Of a stretch of 64,000 nt of DNA, positions 8,974 to 18,420 are shown piece after piece. The number at the start of each line of letters is the position of its first letter. Within the stretch, counting starts at the first letter, position 1. The DNA lies in contig CAVQOI010000001.1 in NCBI GenBank assembly GCA_963714425.1, positions 62,001-126,000 on the forward strand, read 5' to 3'. The notes beneath the pieces are model-generated. The model saw only the letters and a program-made list of their open reading frames with translations. It was not told the DNA's origin and did no database searches. The DNA is from DATCYX01 sp963714425. Its GTDB lineage: Bacteria; Chloroflexota; Anaerolineae; Anaerolineales; UBA4823. The translations under genes and the position numbers were made by a program.

Positions 8974-11900
8974 ATGGAACTGAGACTTAACGTTAATGAT
9001 CGTGATCATGAATTCGAAGCATTGCCTGGCGAAAGCTTGCTAAAAGCCCTTCGCCGGCTTGGCTATTTTGGAGTAAAGCATGGCTGCGAAACCGGGGAGT
9101 GCGGCGCTTGCACCATTCTCCTGGATGGGAAACCGGTTAATTCCTGTGTGATGTTAGCTGCCCAGGCACAAGGTCATTCCATCCAGACGATCGAGTCGGT
9201 GGGGCAGCATCCTGAGCAAGGCTGGAAGCTCACTGAGGGTCTGCACCCGCTGCAACAGGCTTTCGTCGAGACTGGCGCTATCCAGTGTGGCTACTGCACT
9301 CCCGCTCAGATTCTGGCTGCAAAGGAGTTGCTCGAGCGCAACCCATCTCCTAGCGAGGTCGAAGTGCGCGAGTCTCTCTCGGGCGTGCTCTGTCGCTGTA
9401 CTGGCTATCTCAAGCCTGTCCAGGCTGTGCTGCGCGCGGCTGCACGCATGCGGGGCGAGGTCGTGGAGGATGGAGACCTGATCGGCTTCATCTTCCCGGA
9501 GATTGGAGAGCGAGCTCCAGGTGATTCAGGCGAAGAGATCCCCTCTTCACCTACCACTTATCCTATTAGCCCCACACCTTCTTCGCCCCTTGTTGCAGTG
9601 CAATCCCGCCCCAGGGTTTATGTCGCCCCGGAAACCCAACCATACCAGCGTGTGGGCAAGCCAGAAATCAAGGTGGATGCTGTCAAGTTGGTGCAGGGAA
9701 AGCCAGCCTTCGCTGCAGATTTTGAGGCGCGCGGCTTGCTTCACGCCAAGGTGCTCCTCAGCCCGCATGCCCACGCTCGCATTAAGCGCATCGACGCCAG
9801 CCGTGCTCGCGAGCTGGATGGCGTAGCAGCAGTGCTCACGTGGCAGGATGTCCCCCGCGTGGTTTACTCCACGGCAGGGCAATCCGATCCCATCCCGGGT
9901 CCACTAGACTCATTTTCACTGGATCACAAGGTGCGTTTTGTGGGCGACAGAGTTGCGTTCGTGGCAGCTGAAACCGAGGAGATTGCCCAACAAGCGCTGG
10001 GCTTGATCGAGGTGGAGTACGAACTTTTGCCTCCGATTATCGATCCGGCGGATGCCATGAAACCGGATGCGCCACGTCTTCACGACGAGCCTGAGTATGT
10101 CAACTTCGCTGATTCCGATCCGTCTCGCAATTTGGCTGCCCACATTCACATCGATATCGGCGATGTGGAGCGTGGCTTTGCTGAGGCAGAACTGATCATT
10201 GAAGGCGATTATGAGGTGCCCAAGGTGCAGCAGGCCCACATCGAGCCGCACGTGGTGCTGACCTACTGGGACGAGGATGACCGTCTGGTGATCCGCACTT
10301 CCACACAGGTGCCATTCCATGCCCGCCGTATCCTGGCCCCCGTGCTGAATTTGCCAGTCAAGCGTATTCGTGTGATCAAACCACGTATTGGTGGCGGATT
10401 TGGTGGCAAGCAGGAAGTGATGATCGAGGACGTCGCCGCCCATCTCACCATCGCCACTGGTCGTCCGGTGATCTATGAATACACCCGCGAAGAGGAGTTC
10501 ATCGCCGCACGCTCGCGCCATCCCATGCGAGTGCACATGAAGACGGGCGTTAAGGCGGATGGAACTCTGACCGCCAATGAAATGCGTGTGCTCAGCGACA
10601 CGGGCGCCTATGGCTGCCATGCCCTGACTGTCACGGGTAATACCGGGCACAAGTCCATGGCATTGTACGTTGGGGATGGTCCTTATCGTAAACAGCCGAA
10701 CATCCGCTTCCATGCCGATGTAGTGTATACCAACCAGCCGCCCTCGGGGGCGTACCGTGGCTACGGTGTGCCGCAAGGGTATTGGCCCGTAGAGCGGCAT
10801 ATGGAGAAGATCGCCCGGCAGTTGGGACTAGACCCTATCGAGTTTCGCCTGAAGAATGCCTTGCGCGCCGGCGAGCTGCACCCCTTCAGCACCGCCTGGA
10901 GTGAGGGGCGTGAGCCACGACCGGAAATCATCGAGACCTGCGGGCTGGAGGAATGCGCCCGACAAGGCAAAGCTGCCATCGGATGGGATCAGAAATTTGC
11001 CAACTCCGAATGGCGCAATCTAGACCCATCACGACCCTATCTAAAAAAAGGCATCGGTGTGGCGTTGGTTATGCAGGGGACCGCTATCCCATACCTGGAT
11101 ATGGGTGGCGCCAGCATCAAGATGAACGACGATGGCTCGTTCAATCTCCTGGTCGGCGCCACCGATCTGGGCACTGGCTCGGATACCGTCCTGGCGCAGA
11201 TGGCAGCCGAGGTCTTAGGCGTGCCGCTGGAGGACATCATCACCTATTCTTCGGACACGGATTTCACCCCGTTCGATAAAGGCGCCTATGCTTCCAGTAC
11301 GACTTATATCTCTGGCGCAGCTGTAGTCAAAGCCGCTGAGATCGTTGCAGAACGTATCAAGATTAGGGCAGCGAGGATGCTAGATGAGCGTTCAAACGAT
11401 TCAACGATCGAACGTTTAAAGGTTGATGATATCCGGCTGGTTGATCGAAATGCTGTATCCAAAGATGGACGCTCGGTAACGCTTACTGAGGTTGCCCTGC
11501 ATGCGCTGCACCACGAAGACCAGGAGCAGATCATGGGCGTGGCGTCCTACATGTCTCCCGTCTCACCACCGCCGTTTGCCGCCCAGTTTGCCGAGGTCAC
11601 TGTTGATACGGAGACGGGACAAGTGCGCGTGGACAAGCTGGTAATGGCGGTCGATTCAGGCGTTATTGTCAACCCGCTCACAGCCTCTGGTCAGATCGAG
11701 GGCGGCATGACGCAGGCGCTCGGTTATGCGGTTTGCGAGGAAATGCGTTATGATCAGAACGGCGTCGCCCGCGAGCGGGACTTCCGAGATTATCATATCT
11801 TCCGCTCGGATGAGATGCCCGAGCTGGATACGATCTTTGTTGAGACATTTGAGCCCTCGCACCCGTTTGGTGTCAAGGCAGTTGCTGAAATCCCCATGGA

Positions 11901-12003
11901 TGGCGTCGCGCCAGCGGTGGGAAATGCGGTATTCGATGCCTGCGGAGCGAACATTGACGATAACCCGATCACCCCAGAAAAGGTTTGGCGGGCGTTAGAA
12001 TAA
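8974..12003 (+). CDS. Fused [2Fe-2S] and molybdopterin-binding subunit of a xanthine dehydrogenase-type hydroxylase
   Basis: Residues 1-160 are a two-cluster ferredoxin domain: Cys38, 43, 46 and 58 for the plant-type cluster and Cys105, 108, 140 and 142 (CGYC and CRC) for the second. A Pro/Ser-rich linker (about 165-220) leads to the molybdenum domains, with GGGFGGKQE at the cofactor loop, AYRGYGVPQGYWPVE, and the C-terminal segment VKAVAEIPMDG that holds the probable catalytic Glu. Such enzymes hydroxylate purines, N-heterocycles or aldehydes; the AYRCSFR loop of CO dehydrogenase is absent. Start ATG follows GGAGA at a five-base spacing. A short palindromic insert is present at 11386-11426. 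Confidence 0.9.
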   Translation: MELRLNVNDRDHEFEALPGESLLKALRRLGYFGVKHGCETGECGACTILLDGKPVNSCVMLAAQAQGHSIQTIESVGQHPEQGWKLTEGLHPLQQAFVETGAIQCGYCTPAQILAAKELLERNPSPSEVEVRESLSGVLCRCTGYLKPVQAVLRAAARMRGEVVEDGDLIGFIFPEIGERAPGDSGEEIPSSPTTYPISPTPSSPLVAVQSRPRVYVAPETQPYQRVGKPEIKVDAVKLVQGKPAFAADFEARGLLHAKVLLSPHAHARIKRIDASRARELDGVAAVLTWQDVPRVVYSTAGQSDPIPGPLDSFSLDHKVRFVGDRVAFVAAETEEIAQQALGLIEVEYELLPPIIDPADAMKPDAPRLHDEPEYVNFADSDPSRNLAAHIHIDIGDVERGFAEAELIIEGDYEVPKVQQAHIEPHVVLTYWDEDDRLVIRTSTQVPFHARRILAPVLNLPVKRIRVIKPRIGGGFGGKQEVMIEDVAAHLTIATGRPVIYEYTREEEFIAARSRHPMRVHMKTGVKADGTLTANEMRVLSDTGAYGCHALTVTGNTGHKSMALYVGDGPYRKQPNIRFHADVVYTNQPPSGAYRGYGVPQGYWPVERHMEKIARQLGLDPIEFRLKNALRAGELHPFSTAWSEGREPRPEIIETCGLEECARQGKAAIGWDQKFANSEWRNLDPSRPYLKKGIGVALVMQGTAIPYLDMGGASIKMNDDGSFNLLVGATDLGTGSDTVLAQMAAEVLGVPLEDIITYSSDTDFTPFDKGAYASSTTYISGAAVVKAAEIVAERIKIRAARMLDERSNDSTIERLKVDDIRLVDRNAVSKDGRSVTLTEVALHALHHEDQEQIMGVASYMSPVSPPPFAAQFAEVTVDTETGQVRVDKLVMAVDSGVIVNPLTASGQIEGGMTQALGYAVCEEMRYDQNGVARERDFRDYHIFRSDEMPELDTIFVETFEPSHPFGVKAVAEIPMDGVAPAVGNAVFDACGANIDDNPITPEKVWRALE
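11386..11426. repeat. In-frame low-complexity palindrome within the Mo subunit gene
   Basis: The stretch reads as imperfect copies of AAACGTTC/GAACGTTT (aaacgattc ... gatcgaacgttt) and encodes the hydrophilic residues ERSNDSTIERLK, which look out of place in the domain. It belongs to the same sequence style as 13944-13999, 29704-29746 and 31038-31115. Confidence 0.4.
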
Positions 12004-12127
12004 TGGGATACGAGTAAGGAGATTACAATTAAGACACAAAGAGCGGAATAAAATTGTTGGGAAATTCTTTGCGTTCTTTGAGCTGAATGGTCCATAAAAT
12101 CATTAAATAATAAGAAAGGGCAGATCA

Positions 12128-12595
12128 ATGAAAGGCAACGAAAAAATCATCGAAACACTTAATAACCTGCTGGCCGATGAGCTGACCGCCATCAACCAAT
12201 ACATGGTGCACTCTGAGATGTGCGCCGACTGGCGCTACGAAAAGCTTCACGAAGCCGACGAGGCGCGCGCTATTCAGGAGATGAAGCATGCAGAAAAGCT
12301 GATCGGGCGCATATTGTTCCTGGAGGGTATGCCAGTTGTCAGCCATTTGAAGCAGATACACATCGGGGGGAATGTCCAACAGCAGCATCTGAACGATATG
12401 AAAGCTGAACAGGAGGCCGTCGAGGCCTACAACGGCGCCATCCGGTTGGCGGTCGATGCCAGCGACAACGGCACCCGCGAGATGCTCGAATCGATCCTGA
12501 CGGATGAAGAAGATCATCTGGATTGGCTGGAAGCCCAGCTCGAGCAAATCAAGCAGATGGGTGTACAGAATTATCTTGTAGAGCAGACGGGTTGA
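12128..12595 (+). CDS. bfr: Bacterioferritin
   Basis: At 155 residues this is full length. All ligands of the family are in register with E. coli bacterioferritin: ferroxidase residues Glu18, Glu51, His54, Glu94, Glu127 and His130, the adjacent Tyr25, and the haem ligand Met52. It should assemble into a 24-subunit haem-containing shell that oxidises and stores iron. It sits between a molybdenum-iron-sulfur enzyme and the pyrophosphatase in the same orientation, with a 124-base gap upstream that is AT-rich and contains a possible TAAAAT -10. An AGAAAGGG ribosome site precedes the ATG. Confidence 0.97.
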   Translation: MKGNEKIIETLNNLLADELTAINQYMVHSEMCADWRYEKLHEADEARAIQEMKHAEKLIGRILFLEGMPVVSHLKQIHIGGNVQQQHLNDMKAEQEAVEAYNGAIRLAVDASDNGTREMLESILTDEEDHLDWLEAQLEQIKQMGVQNYLVEQTG

Positions 12596-12605
12596 CACAG
12601 AGACA

Positions 12606-13952
12606 ATGCTAGACCAGATTTTTGTTATCGGGCACGTTAACCCAGATACAGATTCGATCGCTGCTGCCACTGGATACGCCTGGCTGCTTCGGGAGCGCGA
12701 CGCGGCCAATGCCATCGCTGCTCGCGCCGGGGCGATTAATCCACAGACAACCTGGGTGCTCAAGCGACTTGGGTTGGATGCCCCTGTCCTTCTGACCGAT
12801 GCTTCACCGCGCTTCGAAGCGGTCAACCGACGTCTCGATACTGCCGCGCCGGAACATCCTCTGCGAGAAGCCTGGGCGATTACCAATCGTACTGGTGGCA
12901 TCGCACCTATCGTAAACGAGGACGGCACGCCCCTGGGTTTGATTACGGGCAACAGCCTATTTAATCTGATGGCTAATTTGGTAGGTCCCCACCCACGCCG
13001 CCAGGAGATGCCTATCCGCGAGCTGCTCGACCTGCCTTGCAAGGAAGCCTGCGATACACACGTGCCCCGCTACCGCGCCAGCACGCGTATCCGCGATGTC
13101 ATCAATCGCCTGCTGCGAGAAGAGCATAACGATTTCATCATTGTGGACGAAGACGGTCTCTACATGGGGGTATGCCGCCAGAGAGATGCACTCAACCCAC
13201 CGCGCCTGCGCATCATCCTTGTTGATCACAATGAGCCAGGGCAGGCGCTTGGCTCTCTAGAGGAGGCACAGCTGCTCGAGATCCTGGATCACCACCGCCT
13301 GGGAAATTCCTCCACCCACGTGCCTATTAAATTTACCGTAGATATCGTCGGGAGTACGAGCACGCTGGTATCGGAGCGCACAGAGGATGCCGGCCTGAGC
13401 ATGCCCCCCGAGCTTTCGGGCTTGCTGTTAGCGGGTCTCCTTTCAGATACGCTGCTGCTCACCTCGCCCACCACTACATCCCGCGATGAACGCGCTGCCG
13501 AGCGGCTGGCGCGCTGGGCGTTTGTGCGTACCGGCCCTCTGGCTAACGAGACAATTGAATCCTATGGGCAGCAAGTGCTGCGGGCCGGCAGCGGTCTTGC
13601 CACCCGCGACCCGCAGGACGTCGTCAGCACCGATCTGAAGTTATACGAGACAGAGGAACTCTCCTTTGCCATCGCTCAGGTCGAGGTAACTGATTTGCTG
13701 CAGCTAGACGAGCACCTGCAGGCTTTACGAGGAGCTTTGAAAGAACTGCGCCAGCAGCGGGGCGTGGATTTTGCCATGCTTATGGTCACCGATGTGGTCA
13801 GTGGTTCCAGCCGGCTTATTATTGACAACGAGCCGCCCATGTTTGGAGACTTGCCCTATCCGCCTCAGCTGGATGGTACCCGGCTTGCTGAAGGTGTCGT
13901 CTCGCGTAAAAAACAATTATTACCGGTTGTATTAGGGTTGTTAGAGAGTTGA
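12606..13952 (+). CDS. ppaC: Manganese-dependent inorganic pyrophosphatase (family II) with CBS domains
   Basis: The protein has the DHH-superfamily metal motifs GHVNPDTDS near the N-terminus, VDHNEPGQ about residue 206 and DHHRLGN about residue 227, and a C-terminal DHHA2 domain. A pair of CBS domains (about residues 65-195) is inserted in the DHH domain, as in regulated family II enzymes of Clostridia and Chloroflexi, where AMP/ATP binding tunes activity. It hydrolyses pyrophosphate in the cytoplasm. No DRTGG domain is evident. The start is 10 bases downstream of the bacterioferritin stop, so the two may be cotranscribed. Confidence 0.93.
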   Translation: MLDQIFVIGHVNPDTDSIAAATGYAWLLRERDAANAIAARAGAINPQTTWVLKRLGLDAPVLLTDASPRFEAVNRRLDTAAPEHPLREAWAITNRTGGIAPIVNEDGTPLGLITGNSLFNLMANLVGPHPRRQEMPIRELLDLPCKEACDTHVPRYRASTRIRDVINRLLREEHNDFIIVDEDGLYMGVCRQRDALNPPRLRIILVDHNEPGQALGSLEEAQLLEILDHHRLGNSSTHVPIKFTVDIVGSTSTLVSERTEDAGLSMPPELSGLLLAGLLSDTLLLTSPTTTSRDERAAERLARWAFVRTGPLANETIESYGQQVLRAGSGLATRDPQDVVSTDLKLYETEELSFAIAQVEVTDLLQLDEHLQALRGALKELRQQRGVDFAMLMVTDVVSGSSRLIIDNEPPMFGDLPYPPQLDGTRLAEGVVSRKKQLLPVVLGLLES

Positions 13953-13999
13953 AAGTTGGAAAGTTGACGGTTCAAAGTTAGAAACATTTCAACCTTCAA
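13944..13999. repeat. Low-complexity inverted repeat (GAAAGTT / AACCTTC family)
   Basis: Repeats of gttgaaagttgg on the left are complementary to repeats of caaccttcaaccttc on the right. It fills most of the gap between the pyrophosphatase and xdhC genes and includes the pyrophosphatase stop codon. Confidence 0.5.
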
Positions 14000-14023
14000 C
14001 CTTCATCGACAAAGGTCTCGAAT

Positions 14024-14818
14024 ATGATATATAAATCGATTGTGGAGTTGGAAGAGAAGAACGAACCCGGCGCATTGTGCACGGTGGTGCGCAGCCAGGG
14101 GTCGACACCGCGCCACGCCTCCAGTAAGATGCTGGTTTTCCCCGATGGGCAGATCCTGGGTACGGTCGGTGGCGGCGAGCTGGAGAATCGCGTGATCGAT
14201 GAAGCCAAGCAGGCTATGCAGGATGGCGCACCGCGCTTGCTTGAATACAGCATGGCTGATCCGCAGCGCGGCGATCCTGGGGTGTGCGGCGGGCAAGTGG
14301 AGGTGTATGTGGAACCAATTATGCCAAAACCGGTCTTGGTGGTGATAGGCAGCGGGCATGTAGGGAAAGCCGTAGCTCACCTCGCCAAGTGGCTTGGATT
14401 CCGAGTGGCAGTCAATGACGACCGGCCTGAGTTTTGCACTCCTGAGGCTGTACCGGATGGCGACGAGTTCTACCCGGTGCCCATGGAGGAATTGACCGGG
14501 CATCTCAAGATCACGCCCTGGACATACCTTGTGCTCACCACCCGCGGGGTGCTCGTCGACGTGCCCGGGCTGCCCGGCTTGCTGGAAACGCCCGCAGCCT
14601 ACATCGGTGTTATCGGTTCCAAGCGTCGTTGGGCAACCACGCGCAAGCAGCTGCTCGAGACTGGCTACCCAGCGGAGAAGCTAGGACGCGTGCGCTCACC
14701 CTTGGGCCTGGAGCTCAACGCTGAGACCCCCGAAGAGATTGCCGTAAGCATAATGGCTGAGATCATCATGCTGCGCAATGGTGGTGATGGCAGGGTGATG
14801 GCTAATGTCAAAGAGTAA
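14024..14818 (+). CDS. xdhC: XdhC/CoxI family molybdenum hydroxylase maturation factor
   Basis: The N-terminal XdhC/CoxI domain shows the GSTPRHASSKMLV and GTVGGGELE segments. A C-terminal Rossmann domain follows, with VVIGSGHVGKAVAHLA, then LTTRGVLVD and YIGVIGSKRRW. XdhC proteins bind the molybdenum cofactor, help sulfurate it and insert it into xanthine dehydrogenase-type enzymes. Length, 264 aa, is typical. It lies directly upstream of the fused FAD/2Fe-2S subunit, which suggests it serves that enzyme. Confidence 0.92.
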   Translation: MIYKSIVELEEKNEPGALCTVVRSQGSTPRHASSKMLVFPDGQILGTVGGGELENRVIDEAKQAMQDGAPRLLEYSMADPQRGDPGVCGGQVEVYVEPIMPKPVLVVIGSGHVGKAVAHLAKWLGFRVAVNDDRPEFCTPEAVPDGDEFYPVPMEELTGHLKITPWTYLVLTTRGVLVDVPGLPGLLETPAAYIGVIGSKRRWATTRKQLLETGYPAEKLGRVRSPLGLELNAETPEEIAVSIMAEIIMLRNGGDGRVMANVKE

Positions 14819-14895
14819 TCGAACTACAAGTCTTATGTTTCAGCAATGGAAATTCAATTCACACAGGTGCTCGGGATGTGATCCGAGGAGAAATT

Positions 14896-16308
14896 ATGTG
14901 GCGTGATTATTTCAATGTTGCCACGTTAGACGAAGCTGTGAAAATCCTGGGCGAGCGCGGAGCAAGCGCCCGTATTGTCGCTGGAGCAACGGACTTGATC
15001 TTGGAGCTCGAGCGCGGCGTGCGCACAGGCATCGATACTTTGATCGATATCACCCGCGTTCCAGGCCTGGATCGCATTACACTGGATGAAGCAGGTGTAA
15101 TCCACCTTGGGCCGCTGGTCACCCATAATCAGTGCGTAGCTTCGGCTTTGATCGTCGAGCGTGGTTTCCCATTGGCACGCGCCGCCATGGAGGTGGGTGC
15201 GCCTCAGATCCGCAACCGGGGTACCGTGGCGGGCAATCTCATCACTGCCTCCCCCGCCAACGACACCATCACGCCTCTGTTGGCAATGGGTGCCACCGTC
15301 ACGCTGCGATCGATGACCGGTGAGCGTGTGGTGCCAATGGAAGCATTCTACACCGGCGTGCGTCGTACGGTCATGCGCCCAGACGAGATCATGGTGGACA
15401 TCTCTTTCCCCGCCATGCTTACCGACCAGAGAGGTACCTTCCTCAAGCTGGGTCTGCGGCGCGCCCAGGCTATCTCGCTGGTGAATGTGGCTGTACTTGT
15501 CTCTTTCGATGGCGACCGTCTGGGCGGCGCCAGCATCACCCTGGGAGCTGTTGCACCTACCATCATCCACGCTACCGAGGCTGAAGACTTCCTGGTTGGG
15601 CGCGTGCTCGATGAGGCGACCATCGAGGAGGCCGCCCGCCTCTCGGAGGGCGCTGCTCGCCCAATTGATGATGTCCGTAGCCCAGCCGATTACCGCGCCG
15701 AGATGGTGCGCGTGTGTACATTGCGCGGCTTACGCTTGCTGGCTGCCGGTAATGAGCGGGGCGATTATCCTGCCCAGCCTGTACTCTTGTGGGGCAAGCA
15801 GCACTACCAGGCGGGTATTGTGGAACCAGCGCTGCCCGGGAATCCAATCGCTACGCGCATCAACGGGCGAGATTACATCTTCACCACTGGTCACGAAAAG
15901 ACACTGCTGCGCCTGCTGCGGGAGGATGCCGGGCTTACCGGTACCAAAGAAGGCTGCGCTGAAGGAGAATGTGGGGCGTGCACTGTCTTTTTGGATGGGG
16001 TCGCGGTGATGAGCTGCCTGGTGCCTGCGCCGCGCGCCCACGGAGCTGAGATAGTAACCGTTGAAGGGCTGGCTCAAGATGGCAACTTGCACCCGGTACA
16101 GCAGGCATTTATTGATGAAGGTGCAGTGCAGTGTGGTTACTGTACGCCGGGATTCTTGATGTCGGCAGCTAAGCTGCTTGAAGAACGACCTGATCCCACG
16201 CGTGAGGACATCCAGCAGGCAATCACGGGCAACCTGTGCCGCTGTACTGGATATTATTCCATTGTGAATGCTATCGATAAGGCAGCGCAATACGCGCAGA
16301 GGAGATGA
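14896..16308 (+). CDS. Fused FAD-binding and [2Fe-2S] subunit of a molybdenum hydroxylase
   Basis: Residues 1-290 are a CoxM-type FAD subunit (VAGATDLILELERG; APQIRNRGTVAGN). After a short linker a CoxS-type ferredoxin domain begins with NGRDYIFTTGHEKTLL and holds both clusters, GCAEGECGACTV about residue 352 and CGYCTP/CRCTGYY near the C-terminus. The usual state is two separate proteins, so this is a gene fusion. ATG 14896 has GAGGAGA seven bases upstream and is preferred to the in-frame GTG at 14878. No Mo subunit is adjacent; the nearest unpaired one starts at 29779. Confidence 0.9.
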   Translation: MWRDYFNVATLDEAVKILGERGASARIVAGATDLILELERGVRTGIDTLIDITRVPGLDRITLDEAGVIHLGPLVTHNQCVASALIVERGFPLARAAMEVGAPQIRNRGTVAGNLITASPANDTITPLLAMGATVTLRSMTGERVVPMEAFYTGVRRTVMRPDEIMVDISFPAMLTDQRGTFLKLGLRRAQAISLVNVAVLVSFDGDRLGGASITLGAVAPTIIHATEAEDFLVGRVLDEATIEEAARLSEGAARPIDDVRSPADYRAEMVRVCTLRGLRLLAAGNERGDYPAQPVLLWGKQHYQAGIVEPALPGNPIATRINGRDYIFTTGHEKTLLRLLREDAGLTGTKEGCAEGECGACTVFLDGVAVMSCLVPAPRAHGAEIVTVEGLAQDGNLHPVQQAFIDEGAVQCGYCTPGFLMSAAKLLEERPDPTREDIQQAITGNLCRCTGYYSIVNAIDKAAQYAQRR

Positions 16309-16312
16309 CACA

Positions 16313-16735
16313 ATGACGCGCTATGATAAATTCAACCGTCGCGCCAGCATGCTTGATCGCCCCTGGAAAATACACCCAATTTGGCGAGGCATCGGTTGCA
16401 TAATGATGGTCATTATCCCCATCATGGCTTATGCAGGTGCCGTGCTGCTCGTGCAGGAGAACATGCGTCAGGGATGGCTGCCCATGCCCAGGGATTTGGC
16501 GCGTACTATAACGATCCCCATGTTAGGTAGCTACCCAAACCTGCTGGCGTACCTGGTTGTTGCGCTGACGCTTAGCGTGGTGGGTTTTGGTGTCTATACG
16601 GCCATCTACGCGCTGTTAAATGCGATTGTTGGACCATCTCGCTTCGGGCCCCTGGATGTCCCCCCCGTACGCCGTGAAGACCGCCTGATTGAGACCTATC
16701 GACCTAAACCGGGTGACAGGAAACGGAAGAAATAA
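16313..16735 (+). CDS. Small two-helix membrane protein of unknown function
   Basis: The 140-residue protein has two hydrophobic helices (about 25-47 and 76-100) separated by a charged loop, and a basic tail ending RKRKK. No family was recognised. An AGGAG lies eight bases before ATG 16313, and the upstream gene ends only five bases earlier, so it is the last gene of the xdhC operon, closed by the hairpin at 16765. A membrane role near the hydroxylase is only inferred. Confidence 0.65.
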   Translation: MTRYDKFNRRASMLDRPWKIHPIWRGIGCIMMVIIPIMAYAGAVLLVQENMRQGWLPMPRDLARTITIPMLGSYPNLLAYLVVALTLSVVGFGVYTAIYALLNAIVGPSRFGPLDVPPVRREDRLIETYRPKPGDRKRKK

Positions 16736-16764
16736 TCACGTATTAGGGAAGGGGGGAATTCATT

Positions 16765-16820
16765 CCGGAATTGGGGAGTTGTGGGCGCACTGCGCCCACA
16801 ACTCCCCAATTCCGGTTTTT
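16765..16820 (+). terminator. 25-bp perfect hairpin with T-tract
   Basis: The arms 16765-16789 and 16791-16815 are fully complementary and are followed by TTTTT. The core reads tgtgggcgca c tgcgcccaca. This is far longer than an ordinary intrinsic terminator and shares its core with the palindromes at 32010 and 35717. Confidence 0.8.
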
Positions 16821-16821
16821 C

Positions 16822-16861
16822 TCCCCTCTCCCACTTTGGGGGAGGGGCAGGGGTGGGGGTT
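16822..16861. repeat. REP-like CCCTCTCCCA/GGGAGAGGG element
   Basis: A dyad of the form cccctctcccacttt gggggaggggcagggg. Related copies sit at 24790, 25908 and 27416. The remaining bases up to the aminotransferase stop at 16971 show nothing recognisable. Confidence 0.6.
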
Positions 16862-16970
16862 ATGTAACCAAGCTGCAGGAGTCTAACTCCACCACCTTAA
16901 CCCTTTCGGGTAGAAATACTTAATTCCCCCAATCGACGGTGTATCGTTTATCGTGTTATGTGGGCGGAAT

Positions 16971-18347
16971 TTACTTCACCGCTCTGTCGGTCATCTCCAG
17001 TGCCTTATCCAGCACCTCAAACCCCTCTGCCAGCTGCTCCTCGGTGATGATCAGGGGAGGGATGATCAGCACAGTGTGCCAGTGGGTGTACAGGAACAGC
17101 CCGTGCTCCAGGCAGTACTTGCGCAGGAGTGTCATCTCGGGGCTGGAGGCGTCGAAAGGCGCCATTGGCTCTTTGGTTTTGCGATCGCGCACCAGCTCCA
17201 GGATGCCGAACAACCCAATCGAACGTACTTCTCCCACCGAGGGGTGCTGTTCGCCCAGGTCGGTGAGCATGCGGCGAAAGATAGGACCCATCGTCGCGGC
17301 GTGCTCCACGATGCGATCCTCTCGCATCACGCCAATATTGGCAATCGCCGCCGCCAGCGAGATGGGGTGCGCCGTGTAGGTCAGCCCGCTTTGGAAGACC
17401 CTGTCCCGAAAATATTCAGCGATCTGCGGGCGCATGCCCACTGCCCCTAAGGGGGCGTAGCCGGACGTCAGCCCTTTTGCCATGCTCATCAGGTCTGGAA
17501 CGACCCCCCAGTGCTCCACGGCGAACCATTTGCCCGTGCGCCCGAAGCCGCTCATCACCTCGTCCGCGATCAGCAGGATTCCGTAGCGGTCGCACAGCGC
17601 CCTCACCCCCTGTAAATATCCCTCGGGCGGGATGATGATCCCATTCGTGCCGGTGACCGTCTCCAGCAGCACGGCGGCGATCGTCTGAGGCCCTTCGTAG
17701 GTGATGATCTCCTCCAGGTGGTTGAGGTAGTCTTGGGTGAACTCGTTCTCGGGGATATCCGGGTTGGCGCGGTGGAAGGTGGAACGGTAGCGGTAGGGGT
17801 CCAGGAAGTGCACTACCCCGCCCATCAGGTTGGGCTCCCACGCGGTGCGGCGCGGGTCGCCGGTGGCTGCCATGGCGCCGGCGCTGGCCCCGTGGTAGGA
17901 GCGGTAGCGGCTCAGGATCTTGTGCCGCCCGGTAAATGCGCGCGCCAGCTTGATGGCGTTCTCGTTGGCGTCCGCCCCACCCAGGGTGAACAGGAAGTGG
18001 TCCATATCCCCCGGGGTGATCTCGGTCAGCAGCTTGCCTAGCAGGGCGCGCGGTTTGGTTGCCATGCCCGGGGCGGCGTAGGAAAGCTGGCGCGCCTGTG
18101 CAACCATGGCCTCGATGATGCGCTCGTCGCCGTGACCGGCGTTCACGCACATGGTCATCGAGTTGAAGTCCAGGTAACGCTTGCCGGCGGTATCCCAAAA
18201 ATATACGCCCTTGGCGTGGGTCACAGGGATGGGGTCTACTTTGCCCTGCGCCGACCACGTCCAGAAGGCATGCTGGAGGGAGAGGGAGAGGATGTCGTTA
18301 TCGGGGAGATCGAACAAGGCTGCCTCGGAAGAAAGCGCATCTTTCAA
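16971..18347 (-). CDS. Class III PLP-dependent aminotransferase
   Basis: The protein has the fold-type I omega-aminotransferase layout: YFWDTAGKRYLDFNS near the N-terminus, GGADANENAIKLAR, the RYRSYHGAS phosphate-contact loop, LIADEVMSGFGRTGKWF carrying the cofactor Asp, and the PLP lysine in MAKGLTSGYAPLG. The TFHRAN and TYTAHP segments resemble taurine- or beta-alanine-pyruvate aminotransferases, but substrate cannot be fixed. The frame is open to 18479, yet family homology begins at LKDALSSEAAL. A TTG at 18347 preceded by AAGGATTC is the likely start and leaves room for the promoter shared with the divergent gene. Confidence 0.9.
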   Translation of the reverse strand: MKDALSSEAALFDLPDNDILSLSLQHAFWTWSAQGKVDPIPVTHAKGVYFWDTAGKRYLDFNSMTMCVNAGHGDERIIEAMVAQARQLSYAAPGMATKPRALLGKLLTEITPGDMDHFLFTLGGADANENAIKLARAFTGRHKILSRYRSYHGASAGAMAATGDPRRTAWEPNLMGGVVHFLDPYRYRSTFHRANPDIPENEFTQDYLNHLEEIITYEGPQTIAAVLLETVTGTNGIIIPPEGYLQGVRALCDRYGILLIADEVMSGFGRTGKWFAVEHWGVVPDLMSMAKGLTSGYAPLGAVGMRPQIAEYFRDRVFQSGLTYTAHPISLAAAIANIGVMREDRIVEHAATMGPIFRRMLTDLGEQHPSVGEVRSIGLFGILELVRDRKTKEPMAPFDASSPEMTLLRKYCLEHGLFLYTHWHTVLIIPPLIITEEQLAEGFEVLDKALEMTDRAVK

Positions 18348-18379
18348 CTTTAGAATCCTTATTGAAATGGGTTCGAATG

Positions 18380-18387
18380 AGTATAAT
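18380..18387. promoter_or_regulatory. Symmetric -10 box shared by a divergent gene pair
   Basis: AGTATAAT reads as TATAAT (18382-18387) on the plus strand, about 33 bases before the start of the membrane protein gene, and as TATACT (18385-18380) on the minus strand, about 32 bases before the aminotransferase TTG. No good -35 was found on either side. Confidence 0.45.
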
Positions 18388-18420
18388 GGTATCACACACT
18401 TTATCAACGAAGGAGCAATA

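Noticed and set aside
9916..10800. 294-residue reverse-strand open frame
   Set aside because: It lies wholly inside the Mo subunit gene on the other strand, has no recognisable motif, and the plus strand is clearly coding.
17416..18258. 280-residue second frame on the minus strand
   Set aside because: It overlaps the aminotransferase, is Arg/Pro/Gly-rich and repetitive as expected from a GC-rich shadow frame.
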